Positions 26,999 to 36,632 of a DNA stretch of 64,000 nucleotides are shown here, one piece after another. The notes under the pieces are model-generated. The model was given only the letters and a program-made list of their open reading frames with translations. It had not been told where the DNA came from and made no database searches. The stretch comes from Phormidium tenue FACHB-886 (GTDB taxonomy: Bacteria; Cyanobacteriota; Cyanobacteriia; Elainellales; Elainellaceae). Numbering within the stretch: position 1 is the first letter of the stretch; each line of letters begins with the position of its first letter. The position numbers were made by a program, and so were the translations under genes. The stretch is from assembly GCF_014764505.1 (NCBI RefSeq), contig NZ_JACXWX010000012.1, positions 62,001 to 126,000 on the forward strand. The letters are read 5' to 3'.

Positions 26999-27152
26999 GG
27001 TGTTTACCCCATTAAATATTCGGTTATACCAGATCACTCAGTTTAAAGCCAAAGCTTTAAGGTGGAATTAGAGCAATCCTGGATTTTCGGCAGTTTCTCT
27101 CTGAGGGAGGAACTTTGAGGAATTCAGGGCAAATCTGCAAAAAATTAAGAGA

Positions 27153-27653
27153 TTACAGCGATTCACAGCTTTTTTGTGCCAAAGCGATCGCCTCTTCTAC
27201 GGTTGCTGCTGCCCTAATTTGAGCAGGGGCGAGCTGCTGAAAGAACGCCAAACTCGTGGCATCGGCGTTCAGCAAAATTACCTGCTTCTTTGCCTTGAGA
27301 GCTAGCGCAATTTCCGAAACTGTTCCGGCTCCACCACCACAGGCAAAAATAATAGTGCTGCTCAACACATTCACGTTATTTCGAGCATTACCCAGGTCGG
27401 TGAAGATGGCGATATCGATCGCTTCAGAAACAATTTCGGCAGACCGATCGTCCCTGGGCAAGATGCCCACGGTTAGCCCGTTCGCTTGTTTAGCTCCACG
27501 GCTAGCAGCATCCATCACCCCTTGGTTTCTGCCGCCTGTCAGCAGCACCCAACCCTGCTGGGCGATCTGTTGTCCTAGCGCATAGGCAGTCTGGCGATCG
27601 GCATCAGTCGCGGTCTCGCCTGCCCCCATTACGCCTGCAATAATTTTCGGCAT
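27153..27653 (-). CDS. LOG/DprA-like Rossmann protein (TIGR00725-like)
   Basis: 167 residues from the ATG at 27653 (MPKIIAGVMGAGE). The Rossmann-like core has GVMGAGE, GWVLLTGGRNQGVMDAASRGA and the PGGxGT-like element ACGGGAGTVSEIALAL. These are typical of the SLOG superfamily that includes cytokinin-activating LOG and DprA, and especially of the TIGR00725 group. Whether it acts on nucleotides or binds a nucleotide ligand is unknown. An upstream start at 27710 is possible but adds unconserved basic residues. Confidence 0.84.
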   Translation of the reverse strand: MPKIIAGVMGAGETATDADRQTAYALGQQIAQQGWVLLTGGRNQGVMDAASRGAKQANGLTVGILPRDDRSAEIVSEAIDIAIFTDLGNARNNVNVLSSTIIFACGGGAGTVSEIALALKAKKQVILLNADATSLAFFQQLAPAQIRAAATVEEAIALAQKSCESL

Positions 27654-27799
27654 GGTCTGTCCTCTCAATGTCATCCTTCTAACATCGATAGACGAATGGC
27701 GCTTTTGCAAGCGCTACAGCCCGATCAGCTTGTGCAACCCACCCAATAGCTGGGCAGACTGACTTTGAGAAGTTTAGAGCATTAGAAATTAGATAAAAT

Positions 27800-28780
27800 A
27801 TGGCTGTGAATCCACCAAGCCGAGCGAACCTACCACAGGTCTCAGTAATCATTCCAATTTACAATGGCGAGGCGGATCTGCCTGATCTGCTTCGTTGCTT
27901 ACAGCAACAAACTTATGCAGAAGCCGAGTATTTGCTGATAGACAACGGCAGTAACGATCGCACTTCCCAAATTTTGGCGACGCTAGCGCCGCCCTTCTAT
28001 GGGCTAAGCGAAGCTCAGATCCAAAGTGCTTATGCTGCCCGTAATGTAGGCATCGGAGCCGCCAAAGGTAGCATTTTAGCGTTTACCGATGCTGACTGCC
28101 GTCCGCAGTCAGATTGGCTAGCTCAGCTAGTTCAGCCTTTTGATCAACCCTCTGTTGGCATCGTTGCCGGTGAAATTGCAGCGCTGCCTGGTGATTCGCT
28201 GCTAGAGCGCTATGCCGATCGCCATGAAACCTTGTCTCAAAAACATACGCTCGCCCATTCCTTTTGTGCCTATGGGCAAACGGCAAACTTAGCGGTGCGA
28301 CGATCGGCATTTGAGCAGGTGGGGCTGTTTCGTCCTTACCTAACGACCGGCGGCGATGCAGACATTTGCTGGCGAATTTTGCGGCAAACCGACTGGCAAA
28401 TTAAGTTTGCGCCAACCGCTTCAGTTCAGCACCGCCACCGCACAACTCTAGCTGCGCTCGATAGCCAGTGGCGTCGGTATGGGCGATCGAACCGCTATTT
28501 GCATGACTTGCACAATATCGATTTGGCGAAAGAGCTAACCTGGCAGGATGTTTTGTATCGTGGGAGCCGCTGGCTGCTGAAAGAAGTTCCGCTAGCGCTG
28601 ATGGGCAAGCGGAATATTGGATTGATTGATACCCTAGTAGACACACCGCTCTCGCTTTTTTGCGGGCGAGCGCGCACTTTAGGACAACGAAATGCCCAGA
28701 TTGCCGAGCAGATGGGCGTCGTTGTTTGGTTGGCGAACGAACTGCCTAATCCGCCTCTAACTGAATCTCTAGGACGATGA
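27800..28780 (+). CDS. Glycosyltransferase family 2
   Basis: 326-residue GT-A-fold enzyme. The N-terminal motif is VIIPIYNGEADLPDLLRCL and LLIDNGSNDRT, with the metal-binding DxD-type element in AFTDADCRP and a C-terminal acceptor region (GGDADICWRI, ED-type). It transfers a sugar from a nucleotide donor, probably in cell-surface glycan synthesis, given wecB nearby; donor and acceptor cannot be deduced. No transmembrane segment is evident. A structured hairpin lies 150 bp downstream. Confidence 0.9.
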   Translation: MAVNPPSRANLPQVSVIIPIYNGEADLPDLLRCLQQQTYAEAEYLLIDNGSNDRTSQILATLAPPFYGLSEAQIQSAYAARNVGIGAAKGSILAFTDADCRPQSDWLAQLVQPFDQPSVGIVAGEIAALPGDSLLERYADRHETLSQKHTLAHSFCAYGQTANLAVRRSAFEQVGLFRPYLTTGGDADICWRILRQTDWQIKFAPTASVQHRHRTTLAALDSQWRRYGRSNRYLHDLHNIDLAKELTWQDVLYRGSRWLLKEVPLALMGKRNIGLIDTLVDTPLSLFCGRARTLGQRNAQIAEQMGVVVWLANELPNPPLTESLGR

Positions 28781-28929
28781 TTGGAAGCTTTATCAGAGTT
28801 TCGTGAAATAGTCCCTCAGTCAGTGCCACGCCAGCGAGGGTTACGAGATGATATAGATTTACGATTCAAAAATTATAATAGGTTCTGAGCTAATTGACCC
28901 TGCCCCCTCTATTTAAGATCTAAGCATTG

Positions 28930-28975
28930 AACTCTAACAGCGCTCGGTTCCTGATCAGGAGCCGCGTTTAGAGTT
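28930..28975 (+). terminator. Two-tier hairpin between GT2 and DUF1400 genes
   Basis: AACTCTAA (28930-28937) pairs with TTAGAGTT (28968-28975). Inside, GGTTCCT and AGGAGCC (28946-28952, 28957-28963) close over GATC. No long T-run, so it could be a terminator or a leader structure of the next gene, 45 bp away. Confidence 0.45.
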
Positions 28976-29019
28976 TCCGATATGGCAACGTCCGGCTCCT
29001 TTGTACGCTCCCCACTAAG

Positions 29020-30948
29020 ATGCCCGTGAATCGCCTCCGCTCATTTCTGCCGCCCAACTGTCCACCGAACACCGTTTCGCCTTTCCGCGCAGAGGCTAAT
29101 TCGGCTGAGCGCCCGCTCTTGCAGCAAGTCCCCCGTCAGAAGATGCCCTGGTTGAAGGGGCTGTTTTGGGGAGTTGCTTTAGCAGTTGGTTGGGGCAACA
29201 TTGCGCCTAGCCAAGCCGCTGAGCAGGTGACAATTCAAATGGGTCCGCTGCAGCAATCTGTGGCGATCGCTGATCTAGAATTTTTTGCTGAAACGGGCAA
29301 TGTTCCTTCCAGCCTTAGTCTCTATTCGCCGCTGCTGACTCCAGATGTGCGAATGGCATTGGGCAGTCGGCTGCAGCTCGATCCCAACGTGGGCAACAAG
29401 CTAGTCGAAGATTTACTTTATTCTTCGGCTGGAGAACGTTTTTTGAATACGCTGCAAGTGGCAATGCCCAACACCGATGCAGCCGAGCTGAAATATGCCC
29501 TGTCGCAGGCGGCTGTTCGCTCGGATGGGATGAGCATTTTGGGTATTCTACGAGCGTTTCCCTCGCGGAGTGTCACGATTGATGCTCCTTCAGCGATCGC
29601 GCTAGTTTCTCAAATGAACCTGCCCGCTTGGCAAAGCCAGACGTTGAGTTCGGTGCTGGAGCGGGAGCTAACGGTGAAGGCTGAGCCTGCCAATTTGCCG
29701 TTTAATCCCTCGCAGACGGGTCCTTACTGGGTTTGGAAGCAAACCATGACCCTGCGCGACTATGAGCGAGATCGGACGATCCCAGTCGATCTTTACTGGA
29801 GCCGCCAGACGCAAGGCCCGCTGGTGGTGATCTCGCATGGGTTTGGAGCCGATCGCCGCTTTCTGGGATATTTGGCGCATCATCTAGCATCGTATGGGCT
29901 AACGGTCGTGGCGGTTGAGCATCCGGCGAGTAATGTGGCCTGGTTGACCAGCCGTCGTTTAGATTCGCCGCGCCGCAGCAGCATTTTGCCTGCCACTGAG
30001 TTTATTGATCGCCCCAAGGATGTCAGTTTTGTCCTCGATCGGCTAAGCCGGCTCAATCGCTTTTCGGAAGTGCTGAAAGATAAGTTCAATACCGATCAGG
30101 TGTCCATCATTGGGCATTCGCTGGGAGGTTACACAGCGCTGGCGCTAGCGGGTGCGCCGCTGAGCCTCAAGTCGCTGCGGCAGTTTTGCAATGACCCAAA
30201 TCCTGTGGCGCTCTCTCCTGCAGACTTGCTGCAATGCAATGCAGCAGATCTGCCCGACCACACAGCAAATCTGCGCGACCCTCGGATCGTGCAGGCAGTC
30301 CTGCTCAATCCTGTGATTGGACGCTTGTTTGATGAAACTAGCCTGACTAAGGTGACTATTCCAACGTTGATGCTGGCAAGCACGGATGACTCGATCACGC
30401 CTGCAGTGAGTCAGCAGCTTTTGCCGTTTACCAAGATGAAGAGCAAGAAATATCTACTCACGGCGATCGGCGCAACTCATCTCAGCGTTGGCGATCCTAC
30501 AAACTTAAACCGAGCGCTGACTCAAAGTATTTTTGTGCGGGAGCGATCGGACAGCGAAACCGAGCCGCTGCGCGTAATGCTGCGGGGGGTTAGTTTGGCG
30601 TTTATTCAGCAGCTCACACCCGAAGCTTCTCGCTATGCGCCGTTTTTAGCACCGTCCTATACCCAGTCTTTTTCAACGTCTGGGCTGAAGCTGCGGCTAA
30701 ACGCTAATTTGCCGCCTAATTTTGCCAACTGGCTGAAGATGGCAGCCCTGCCAATGGAACAGCTTGTTTCTGGGACGATCGCCAAGTCTTATGCCGCGCA
30801 GGAGTGCAGTAACCGGGTGACTTGCCTATTAAGCAGTTTGCCGCTGGTGATGTTTATCCTGCCGGGTGGTTTACCGCTGCTGGGCTTTCAGTTTTTTAAC
30901 CTGAAGCAGCTCGAGCGGCGGAAGCGGCGGTCGCGTCAGGCAGAGTAA
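29020..30948 (+). CDS. Exported alpha/beta hydrolase with N-terminal DUF1400 domain
   Basis: 642 residues. A hydrophobic export segment lies at about residues 45-67 (WLKGLFWGVALAVGWG, then SQAAEQ), followed by a DUF1400-type domain (IQMGPLQQSVAIADLEFFAE) typical of cyanobacteria. The hydrolase domain has HGFGADRRF (about 273) and the nucleophile elbow GHSLGGY (about 364); the acid and His are probably in STDDSITP and GATHLSVGD. A C-terminal hydrophobic segment near residue 610 may anchor it in a membrane. Likely a periplasmic or lumenal lipase/esterase. The ATG of MPWLKGLFWG (near residue 42) is an alternative start. Substrate unknown. Confidence 0.87.
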   Translation: MPVNRLRSFLPPNCPPNTVSPFRAEANSAERPLLQQVPRQKMPWLKGLFWGVALAVGWGNIAPSQAAEQVTIQMGPLQQSVAIADLEFFAETGNVPSSLSLYSPLLTPDVRMALGSRLQLDPNVGNKLVEDLLYSSAGERFLNTLQVAMPNTDAAELKYALSQAAVRSDGMSILGILRAFPSRSVTIDAPSAIALVSQMNLPAWQSQTLSSVLERELTVKAEPANLPFNPSQTGPYWVWKQTMTLRDYERDRTIPVDLYWSRQTQGPLVVISHGFGADRRFLGYLAHHLASYGLTVVAVEHPASNVAWLTSRRLDSPRRSSILPATEFIDRPKDVSFVLDRLSRLNRFSEVLKDKFNTDQVSIIGHSLGGYTALALAGAPLSLKSLRQFCNDPNPVALSPADLLQCNAADLPDHTANLRDPRIVQAVLLNPVIGRLFDETSLTKVTIPTLMLASTDDSITPAVSQQLLPFTKMKSKKYLLTAIGATHLSVGDPTNLNRALTQSIFVRERSDSETEPLRVMLRGVSLAFIQQLTPEASRYAPFLAPSYTQSFSTSGLKLRLNANLPPNFANWLKMAALPMEQLVSGTIAKSYAAQECSNRVTCLLSSLPLVMFILPGGLPLLGFQFFNLKQLERRKRRSRQAE

Positions 30949-30972
30949 CCTGGCTACGCTGCTCCTAAAATT

Positions 30973-31007
30973 TTGCCTCGGTGATGCAGATTAAGCCACC
31001 GAGGCAA
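30973..31007 (+). terminator. Intrinsic terminator after DUF1400 hydrolase
   Basis: TTGCCTCGGTG (30973-30983) pairs with CACCGAGGCAA (30997-31007), followed by GCTTTT. Confidence 0.8.
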
Positions 31008-31211
31008 GCTTTTAGCTTCGTCAGTTACATTTAAGACAGATACATTGCAGACTGAGTTGAAACTTTGGAGTCCAACCGATCGGCTCTCAGCCCAGCCGCA
31101 CAGCTTGATCCTAAAATTTTGCCCTACAAAATTCTAAAATTCAGCGCCGATCGTTCAAACTATCGTTATTTCAATCTAAAATTAAACGCTCAATAAGGGT
31201 GGGAAACTACC

Positions 31212-31664
31212 GTGAATTTGTCTCAAGCAATCTCTAATATTCAGTTTTATTGGTTAATCGGCGGGTTGGTCTTTTTGGGGTTGGGCTTGGTTGTGGGCGA
31301 ACCTGTCGCGGCAGCGTTAGGGATTGCCGCCATTATTACGGCAATTGCAGCGCTCTCCCTGCCTTCGCTGGCGATGCAGCTTTTGATCTGGGGAATTTTG
31401 TCGATCGCGCTGGCGGTAGTGCTACGAGGGATGGTGCCAAAACAGTCGAAAGAGCTGCGCCCCACCCTAGAAGCAACGGTTTCGGAAATCATTCCGAAAG
31501 GAGGGCTGGGGGTTGTCACCTACGAAGGCTCACTTTGGAAAGCCCGCTGCCAAATTTCTGATCTGTCTGTTGCGCCGGGTCAGGTGGTGCATGTGGTGGG
31601 GCGGCAGGGCAACACGCTCATTATTCTGCCGACCACGTTTGACGAGGAACCCGTAGATCGCTGA
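31212..31664 (+). CDS. NfeD family membrane protein
   Basis: 150-residue protein with a GTG start at 31212. Three or four hydrophobic segments fill residues about 12-78 (WLIGGLVFLGLGLVVG, AALGIAAIITAIAALSL, LLIWGILSIALAVVL). An OB-fold-like C-terminal domain follows (VTYEGSLWKARC, PGQVVHVVGRQGNTLIIL), the usual NfeD soluble domain. It lacks the serine-protease domain of long NfeD proteins. NfeD and SPFH proteins pair in membrane microdomain or quality-control systems, and the stomatin-like gene here starts 150 bp downstream. Confidence 0.87.
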   Translation: MNLSQAISNIQFYWLIGGLVFLGLGLVVGEPVAAALGIAAIITAIAALSLPSLAMQLLIWGILSIALAVVLRGMVPKQSKELRPTLEATVSEIIPKGGLGVVTYEGSLWKARCQISDLSVAPGQVVHVVGRQGNTLIILPTTFDEEPVDR

Positions 31665-31814
31665 ACGACTGAACACAAGAGATTTTCGGCAAAATAGTAC
31701 ATAGCCGTTTGCAATCTTGTGCAGAGACTGCTCCCATTTTTGACGGGCAGACTATATTGAAACTGCATCCCACAATTCATCTCCCCCTATTGCTTCGGCA
31801 GGAGAGCAACATTT

Positions 31815-32669
31815 ATGGAATCACTGGTTTGGGCGTTTGTTTTCTTTTTAACCGTCATTGGCGGCACGGTTGGCTCGACTCGTCGTATCACCGAAGGAAA
31901 TGAAGCCTTGGTTGAACGCTTGGGGAGATATCACCGTAAGCTCACACCTGGACTCAATTTTGGCATTCTCCCTTTCGTAGATGAAATGGTGATCGAAGCT
32001 TCGACACGAGAGCAGATTTTAGATATTCCACCCAGCGGTGCAACCACCAAAGACAACGTGCGGGTGGATGTAGACGCGGTCATCTTTTGGCGAATTTTAG
32101 AGCTGCAGCAGGCATACTACGAAATCCAGGACATTGAGGAAGCGCTGCGGAACTTGGTGATCACGACGCTGCGAGCGGAAGTCGGCAAGATGGAGCTACA
32201 GAAAACCAATTCGGCTCGTGGCGAAATCATCCGAGCCCTGCTGGAAAGCCTCGATGAAGCAACAGAGCCTTGGGGGGTCAAAGTCACGCGGGTGGAGATT
32301 CAAGACATCAAACCACCTAAAACCATCCAAGATTCACTGGAAAAAGAACGGGCTGCTCAAAGCGAAAAGACAGCGGCGATCGCTCGTGCTCAAGGGGCTA
32401 AAGCCGCTACCCTTAGCCAGGCGGAGGCAATGGCAGAGTCTTTAAAAGTTATCCGTGATGTCCTTCCGCCTGATGTTGATCCTCAGGCAGTCCTCAACTA
32501 TCTAGTGGCACAGAAGTATGTAGATGCCAACTTTGAGCTGAGCAAGAGCAACAACTCGAAAGTGGTATTTATGAATCCTCGTGATCTCACAGAAAGTGTG
32601 TCTGAGCTAGCGTTGCCAGAGCCGATCGAGCGCCGTCCTCCTGACAACACTGATCAATCTGCTTCATAG
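31815..32669 (+). CDS. SPFH/Band 7 (stomatin/QmcA-like) protein
   Basis: 284 residues. An N-terminal membrane anchor (WAFVFFLTVIGGTVG) is followed by an SPFH domain (EGNEALVERLGRYHRKLTPG, TKDNVRVDVDAVIFWRI, TTLRAEVGKM) and an Ala/Glu-rich coiled coil (KERAAQSEKTAAIARAQGAK). A short polar tail ends the protein. Such proteins oligomerise as cages or scaffolds at the membrane and work with NfeD partners. The ribosome binding site AGGAGAGC lies just before the ATG. A strong hairpin closes the nfeD-SPFH unit. Confidence 0.92.
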   Translation: MESLVWAFVFFLTVIGGTVGSTRRITEGNEALVERLGRYHRKLTPGLNFGILPFVDEMVIEASTREQILDIPPSGATTKDNVRVDVDAVIFWRILELQQAYYEIQDIEEALRNLVITTLRAEVGKMELQKTNSARGEIIRALLESLDEATEPWGVKVTRVEIQDIKPPKTIQDSLEKERAAQSEKTAAIARAQGAKAATLSQAEAMAESLKVIRDVLPPDVDPQAVLNYLVAQKYVDANFELSKSNNSKVVFMNPRDLTESVSELALPEPIERRPPDNTDQSAS

Positions 32670-32717
32670 CTTGATCGCTCAGCATTGGGTCAAGGCATGT
32701 TACAGCGGTAAAGACAC

Positions 32718-32756
32718 GAACTGTTTTAGACAGACTTCGCCCGTCTAAAACAGTTC
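32718..32756. terminator. Bidirectional terminator between SPFH and folP
   Basis: GAACTGTTTTAGAC (32718-32731) pairs perfectly with GTCTAAAACAGTTC (32743-32756) around 11 nt. It sits between two convergent genes, with T/A tracts inside the arms on both strands. Confidence 0.75.
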
Positions 32757-32779
32757 AAGTGCAATGTTGCTATGAGCGT

Positions 32780-33646
32780 CTAAGTTCGCCAGATTGCGTC
32801 TGCAACCTGGCAAACATCGTGTAGCGGTGCAACATCGTGGACTCGTAGAATATCGGCTTTGGCAGCGATCGCCGCACAGCAAGCTGCCGCTGTTCCCCAG
32901 ACTCGCGCTTGTGGATCGGGTTGGTTGAGCAAATGACCAATGAAGCGTTTGCGCGACGCGCCAACTAAGATAGGACAGCCAAGCTGGTGCAGCTCCGACA
33001 AGCGCCGCAGAATTTCCAGGTTTTGGTCAAAGGTTTTGGCAAAGCCAATGCCTGGATCGAGGATAATCCGGTCGGCAGCAATCCCAGCGGCGATCGCTGC
33101 TTCCACACGACGCGCCAAAAATTCACGAATATCGCTCATCAAATCCTGGTAATCCGTCAGCTGTTGCATCGTCTTCGGGGTTCCTCGCATGTGCATCAGC
33201 ACAATCGGCACCTGCAGCTCTGCTACCGTGGGCAGCATCTCGGCATCGTAAACAGCTCCAGAAATGTCGTTGATCCAATCTGCTCCGGCAGCCACCGCTG
33301 CCCGAGCCACTGCTGCACGGGTTGTGTCGATCGAGATGGGGGTTGCAGCGAGTCCAGCAGGGATGCCGGGCGATCGTAGCGCCTCAACTACAGGCACAAC
33401 CCGTTGCAGCTCTTCTTCTAAAGACACTTCATCGGCCTGCGGGCGGGTAGACTGTCCGCCAATATCTAGAATATGTGCGCCTACTTCAACCATATGCTGT
33501 GCTTGTGCCACAGCCGTCTCCAGCGTATTGAACTGCCCTCCATCGCTGAAGCTGTCGGGTGTCACGTTGAGGATGCCCATCAGATAAGTTTGGTGTCCCC
33601 ATTTGAATGATTGTCCCCTTGTGGTCAGCGCTGACGCGATCGCCAT
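32780..33646 (-). CDS. folP: Dihydropteroate synthase
   Basis: Condenses p-aminobenzoate with hydroxymethyl-dihydropterin pyrophosphate in folate synthesis; the sulfonamide target. TIM-barrel motifs are MGILNVTPDSFSDGGQF, ILDIGGQSTRP, ISIDTTRA, DWINDISGA, MHMRGTPKTMQ, ILDPGIGFAKT and GASRKRFIG. 288 residues from the ATG at 33646 is normal. It is divergent from moaA with about 235 bp between them. No other folate gene is adjacent. Confidence 0.96.
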   Translation of the reverse strand: MAIASALTTRGQSFKWGHQTYLMGILNVTPDSFSDGGQFNTLETAVAQAQHMVEVGAHILDIGGQSTRPQADEVSLEEELQRVVPVVEALRSPGIPAGLAATPISIDTTRAAVARAAVAAGADWINDISGAVYDAEMLPTVAELQVPIVLMHMRGTPKTMQQLTDYQDLMSDIREFLARRVEAAIAAGIAADRIILDPGIGFAKTFDQNLEILRRLSELHQLGCPILVGASRKRFIGHLLNQPDPQARVWGTAAACCAAIAAKADILRVHDVAPLHDVCQVADAIWRT

Positions 33647-33882
33647 TTCTTGTCCTCAATCAGTTGTATTTATCACAATTGAGAATCGCATAAAGTAGCA
33701 ATGCTGTTTGGACAGTGTGCCCCGCTTCAATAATTTAATTCAGGCAGCAGACGCTATAGCTTAGAGTAGATATACCTAACTATTTAGGGTAGGCAGCCCT
33801 GCTTACCGATCGTCGTTAATCAATCTCGCTAAGATCAACTTAAGCCCTCGTTTCACAACTGCTCACCTACAGCACAACTCCC

Positions 33883-34872
33883 GTGAATCCTATTGTTGAT
33901 TATTTGCGAATAAGCCTGATCGATCGCTGTAACTTCCGGTGCCAGTACTGTATGCCCGAAGATGCAGAGCTTGAGTATCTGCGGCAGCAGGACGTTCTTA
34001 CTGATGCAGAACTGCTGACTCTGCTGCGCGAGGTGTTTATTCCTTGTGGGTTCACGCGCTTTCGGTTGACAGGCGGAGAGCCGCTCTTGCGACCGAGTGT
34101 TGTGGATCTGGTGCAGGCGATCGCAGCCCTCCCAGAAACGCAAGACTTATCAATGACGACCAATGCCTTTCGGTTAGCAGGGATGGCGCAAGATCTGTAT
34201 GATGCCGGACTGCGGCGAATCAACATCAGCCTCGACTCGCTAGAGCCAGAAACGTTCGATCGCATCATTGGGCAACGGGGGCGGCTGCGCTGGCAGCAAG
34301 TGTGGGAGGGTATCCAAACGGCACACCGGGTCGGCTTTAACCCACTGAAGCTGAACGTGGTGGTGATTCCGGGTGTTAATGATGGGGAGGTGCTGGATCT
34401 GGCTGCTCTCAGCCTTGACCAAGAATGGCATATCCGATTTATTGAATTCATGCCAATTGGCAATGCTGGCTTATTTGGCGACAAAGGCTGGGTCGATTCG
34501 GAAACGCTGCGGCAACGTATCCGCGATCGCTGGGGCCTGACTGAGGCGCAGGTGCGAGGCAATGGTCCTGCCGATGTTTTTCGAATTCCGGGTGCGAAAG
34601 GAACACTCGGCTTCATTAGCCAGATGTCGGAGTGCTTTTGCGATCGCTGCAACCGTATGCGGCTATCAGCAGACGGCTGGCTTCGGCCTTGCTTGCTCAA
34701 TGAAACTGGACAGGTAGATTTAAAGACTGCACTGCGATCGGGTTGCTCTTTAGTAGATTTGCGTGAGCAGGTGCGGCTGCTGCTCATCGAGAAACCCGTA
34801 ATCAACTATAAGCAGCGAGAATCTGGAGCGATTGGCGCTTATTCCCGCACGATGTCACAAATTGGGGGATGA
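33883..34872 (+). CDS. moaA: GTP 3',8-cyclase (molybdenum cofactor biosynthesis protein A)
   Basis: Radical SAM enzyme that starts Moco synthesis by converting GTP to a cyclic intermediate for cPMP. The N-terminal 4Fe-4S motif is CNFRCQYC, followed by the GGEP-like [11 protein letters not shown]. The C-terminal cluster is bound by [15 protein letters not shown] and CL further on. The GTG start at 33883 ([18 protein letters not shown]) gives 329 residues. A C-terminal GG (MSQIGG) is present, as in functional MoaA. No other moa gene is in the window. Confidence 0.95.
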   Translation: MNPIVDYLRISLIDRCNFRCQYCMPEDAELEYLRQQDVLTDAELLTLLREVFIPCGFTRFRLTGGEPLLRPSVVDLVQAIAALPETQDLSMTTNAFRLAGMAQDLYDAGLRRINISLDSLEPETFDRIIGQRGRLRWQQVWEGIQTAHRVGFNPLKLNVVVIPGVNDGEVLDLAALSLDQEWHIRFIEFMPIGNAGLFGDKGWVDSETLRQRIRDRWGLTEAQVRGNGPADVFRIPGAKGTLGFISQMSECFCDRCNRMRLSADGWLRPCLLNETGQVDLKTALRSGCSLVDLREQVRLLLIEKPVINYKQRESGAIGAYSRTMSQIGG

Positions 34873-34897
34873 CCTTTTTGGATTCAGTCCATACACC

Positions 34898-35419
34898 ATG
34901 AAAAAGGCGCTATACATTCTGGCTGAGTTTAGCGATCGGGATTTTGACTGGCTGCTGACTACGGGTAGAAAAAAGGCTGTAGCGGCCGGAAGTACGTTAA
35001 TTCGTGAGAGAGAGCCGATCGATGCGCTGTATCTGGTGCTGCAAGGAACGCTGACGGTATCGGTGGAAGCATTAGATGGTGCAGAAGTGGCGCGGCTGGG
35101 CAGCGGCGAAGTGGTCGGCGAGATGTCGTTTGTCGATTCGCGTAACCCTTCTGCCACCGTTAAAGCTGCGACTGATGCCATAGTCTGGTCTATTCCCAGA
35201 TCGCAGCTTGCCACAAAGCTGCTGCAAGACAAGGAGTTTGCCTGTCACTTCTATCATGCGGTTGCTGTGTTCTTGTCCGATCGCCTGCGTGAGACGATGA
35301 ATTCCCATAGTCCAGCCTTCGAAGACAGCTCAGTAATGAATCCCCAGTTTGCCCGAAATATAGAACTGGCAGAAGCACGGCTAAGCTGGTTAATTGATCG
35401 GCTGCTGAAAGAGAAATAG
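34898..35419 (+). CDS. Cyclic nucleotide-binding domain protein
   Basis: 173 residues from the ATG at 34898 (MKKALYILAEFSDRDF), 26 bp after moaA. A single cNMP-binding beta-barrel is visible: GSTLIREREPIDALYLVLQG, then the phosphate-cassette-like region GSGEVVGEMSFVDSRNPSATV and VWSIPRSQL. The C-terminal helix (LSDRLRETM) is followed by a Ser-rich linker and a basic helix. There is no HTH, so it is not a CRP-type activator. The Arg and Glu of the cassette are largely kept (GEMSF, R..SATV), so cNMP binding is plausible. An overlapping start at 34832 inside moaA is less likely. Confidence 0.85.
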   Translation: MKKALYILAEFSDRDFDWLLTTGRKKAVAAGSTLIREREPIDALYLVLQGTLTVSVEALDGAEVARLGSGEVVGEMSFVDSRNPSATVKAATDAIVWSIPRSQLATKLLQDKEFACHFYHAVAVFLSDRLRETMNSHSPAFEDSSVMNPQFARNIELAEARLSWLIDRLLKEK

Positions 35420-35515
35420 GGTTGTGAGCCCTCCTTCTGCGGCATAACCTGAACTTGGCATAAACCCAAACAAAGACAGATGAAAACCCACCTAAATCTT
35501 CTGTAGGGTGGACCT

Positions 35516-36352
35516 ATGAAATTCTCACTCGCACGACAACGGTTTTACCAGGAAATCGGGCAGGACGAAGCGCAGATTAGTCTTGCGCGGGCAGCACTGT
35601 ACCTCGCGCAAGAAGAATATCCTGATCTGGATATAGAAGATTACCTGAACAAGCTAGAGGCGATGGCGGCTCAGGTAAGAGAACAGCTGCCAGCCGAACT
35701 TTATCCCCTTCGGATCATTCAGACGCTCAATCGCTACCTTTATGAAGATCTGGGATTTTCTGGCAACAGCGAAAGCTACTATGATCCCCGCAATAGTTTT
35801 TTGAACCAGGTGATCGATCGCCGCACAGGGATTCCTATTACTCTGTCGCTGGTGTATTTAGAAGTGGCAGAGCGGATTGGCTTTCCAATGGAGGGCATTG
35901 GGATGCCGGGTCATTTTTTGATCCGTCCTGTGGGCGAAGGGATGGAGATTTTTGTTGATCCTTTTCATCAAGGAGAAGTGCTGTTTCTAGAAGACTGCCG
36001 CGATCGACTGAGCCAACTTTTTGGCAGAGCAGTTGAGCTGCGCCCAGAGTATCTAGAAGCTGTCAGTCCCCGCTACTTTTTAGCCAGGATGCTAGCGAAT
36101 TTGAAGGCAATCTACATCCAGCAAGAAGATCTTTTGCGAGCGCTAGCGGCGATCGAACGCATTTTGCTATTGTTTCCAGACGCTTTAATGGAGCAGCGCG
36201 ATCGAGGGCTGCTATGCTTTCAGCTAGGACGCTGGGTAGAAGCAAGGCAAGATTTGGAAACCTACCTAACAGCGATCCCAGCGACCGCACAAGATGCGCC
36301 CACAATCCGCGAGCTGCTGCGCCAAATAGATGAGAACTTACCGTCTATGTAG
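35516..36352 (+). CDS. SirB1 family protein (transglutaminase-like core plus TPR)
   Basis: 278 residues. The transglutaminase-like core has SYYDPRNSFLNQVIDRRTGIP and ITLSLVYLEVAERIG, with GMPGHFLIRP supplying a His, but no obvious catalytic Cys in the usual position before ITLSL, so it is probably not an active transglutaminase. The C-terminal part (YFLARMLANLKAIYIQQEDL onward) is made of TPR-like helices. The family is broadly conserved with unclear function. ATG start at 35516. Confidence 0.88.
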   Translation: MKFSLARQRFYQEIGQDEAQISLARAALYLAQEEYPDLDIEDYLNKLEAMAAQVREQLPAELYPLRIIQTLNRYLYEDLGFSGNSESYYDPRNSFLNQVIDRRTGIPITLSLVYLEVAERIGFPMEGIGMPGHFLIRPVGEGMEIFVDPFHQGEVLFLEDCRDRLSQLFGRAVELRPEYLEAVSPRYFLARMLANLKAIYIQQEDLLRALAAIERILLLFPDALMEQRDRGLLCFQLGRWVEARQDLETYLTAIPATAQDAPTIRELLRQIDENLPSM

Positions 36353-36382
36353 CGGTTTTTCAGTCAATTTTGAAAAAACTAC
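36349..36382 (+). terminator. Weak hairpin over the SirB1 stop codon
   Basis: GTAG..GTTTTTCA (36349-36362) pairs with TGAAAAAACTAC (36371-36382) with a small mismatch. The left arm contains the stop codon. Confidence 0.4.
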
Positions 36383-36632
36383 GCTATTCGTAGCCCATTT
36401 TCTTAAAGTTGTTCTAAACTGTTCTGCGTAGTTCACGCTCTATTGAGTCGCTGGTCTCCGCTGAATCGCACAGTTCCCCCTCCTAAATCTAAGCATTGCA
36501 GTTAGTGGGTCTTGAAGCCAGATGTAGCGCTTTTGATTTGGGCGGGGGTTTATCATATGAACCGCATTCGCAGACCGTTACTTCACAGAGCCTTAACTTG
36601 AATACCGCTATAATTTGTTTTTCCTCAGCGTC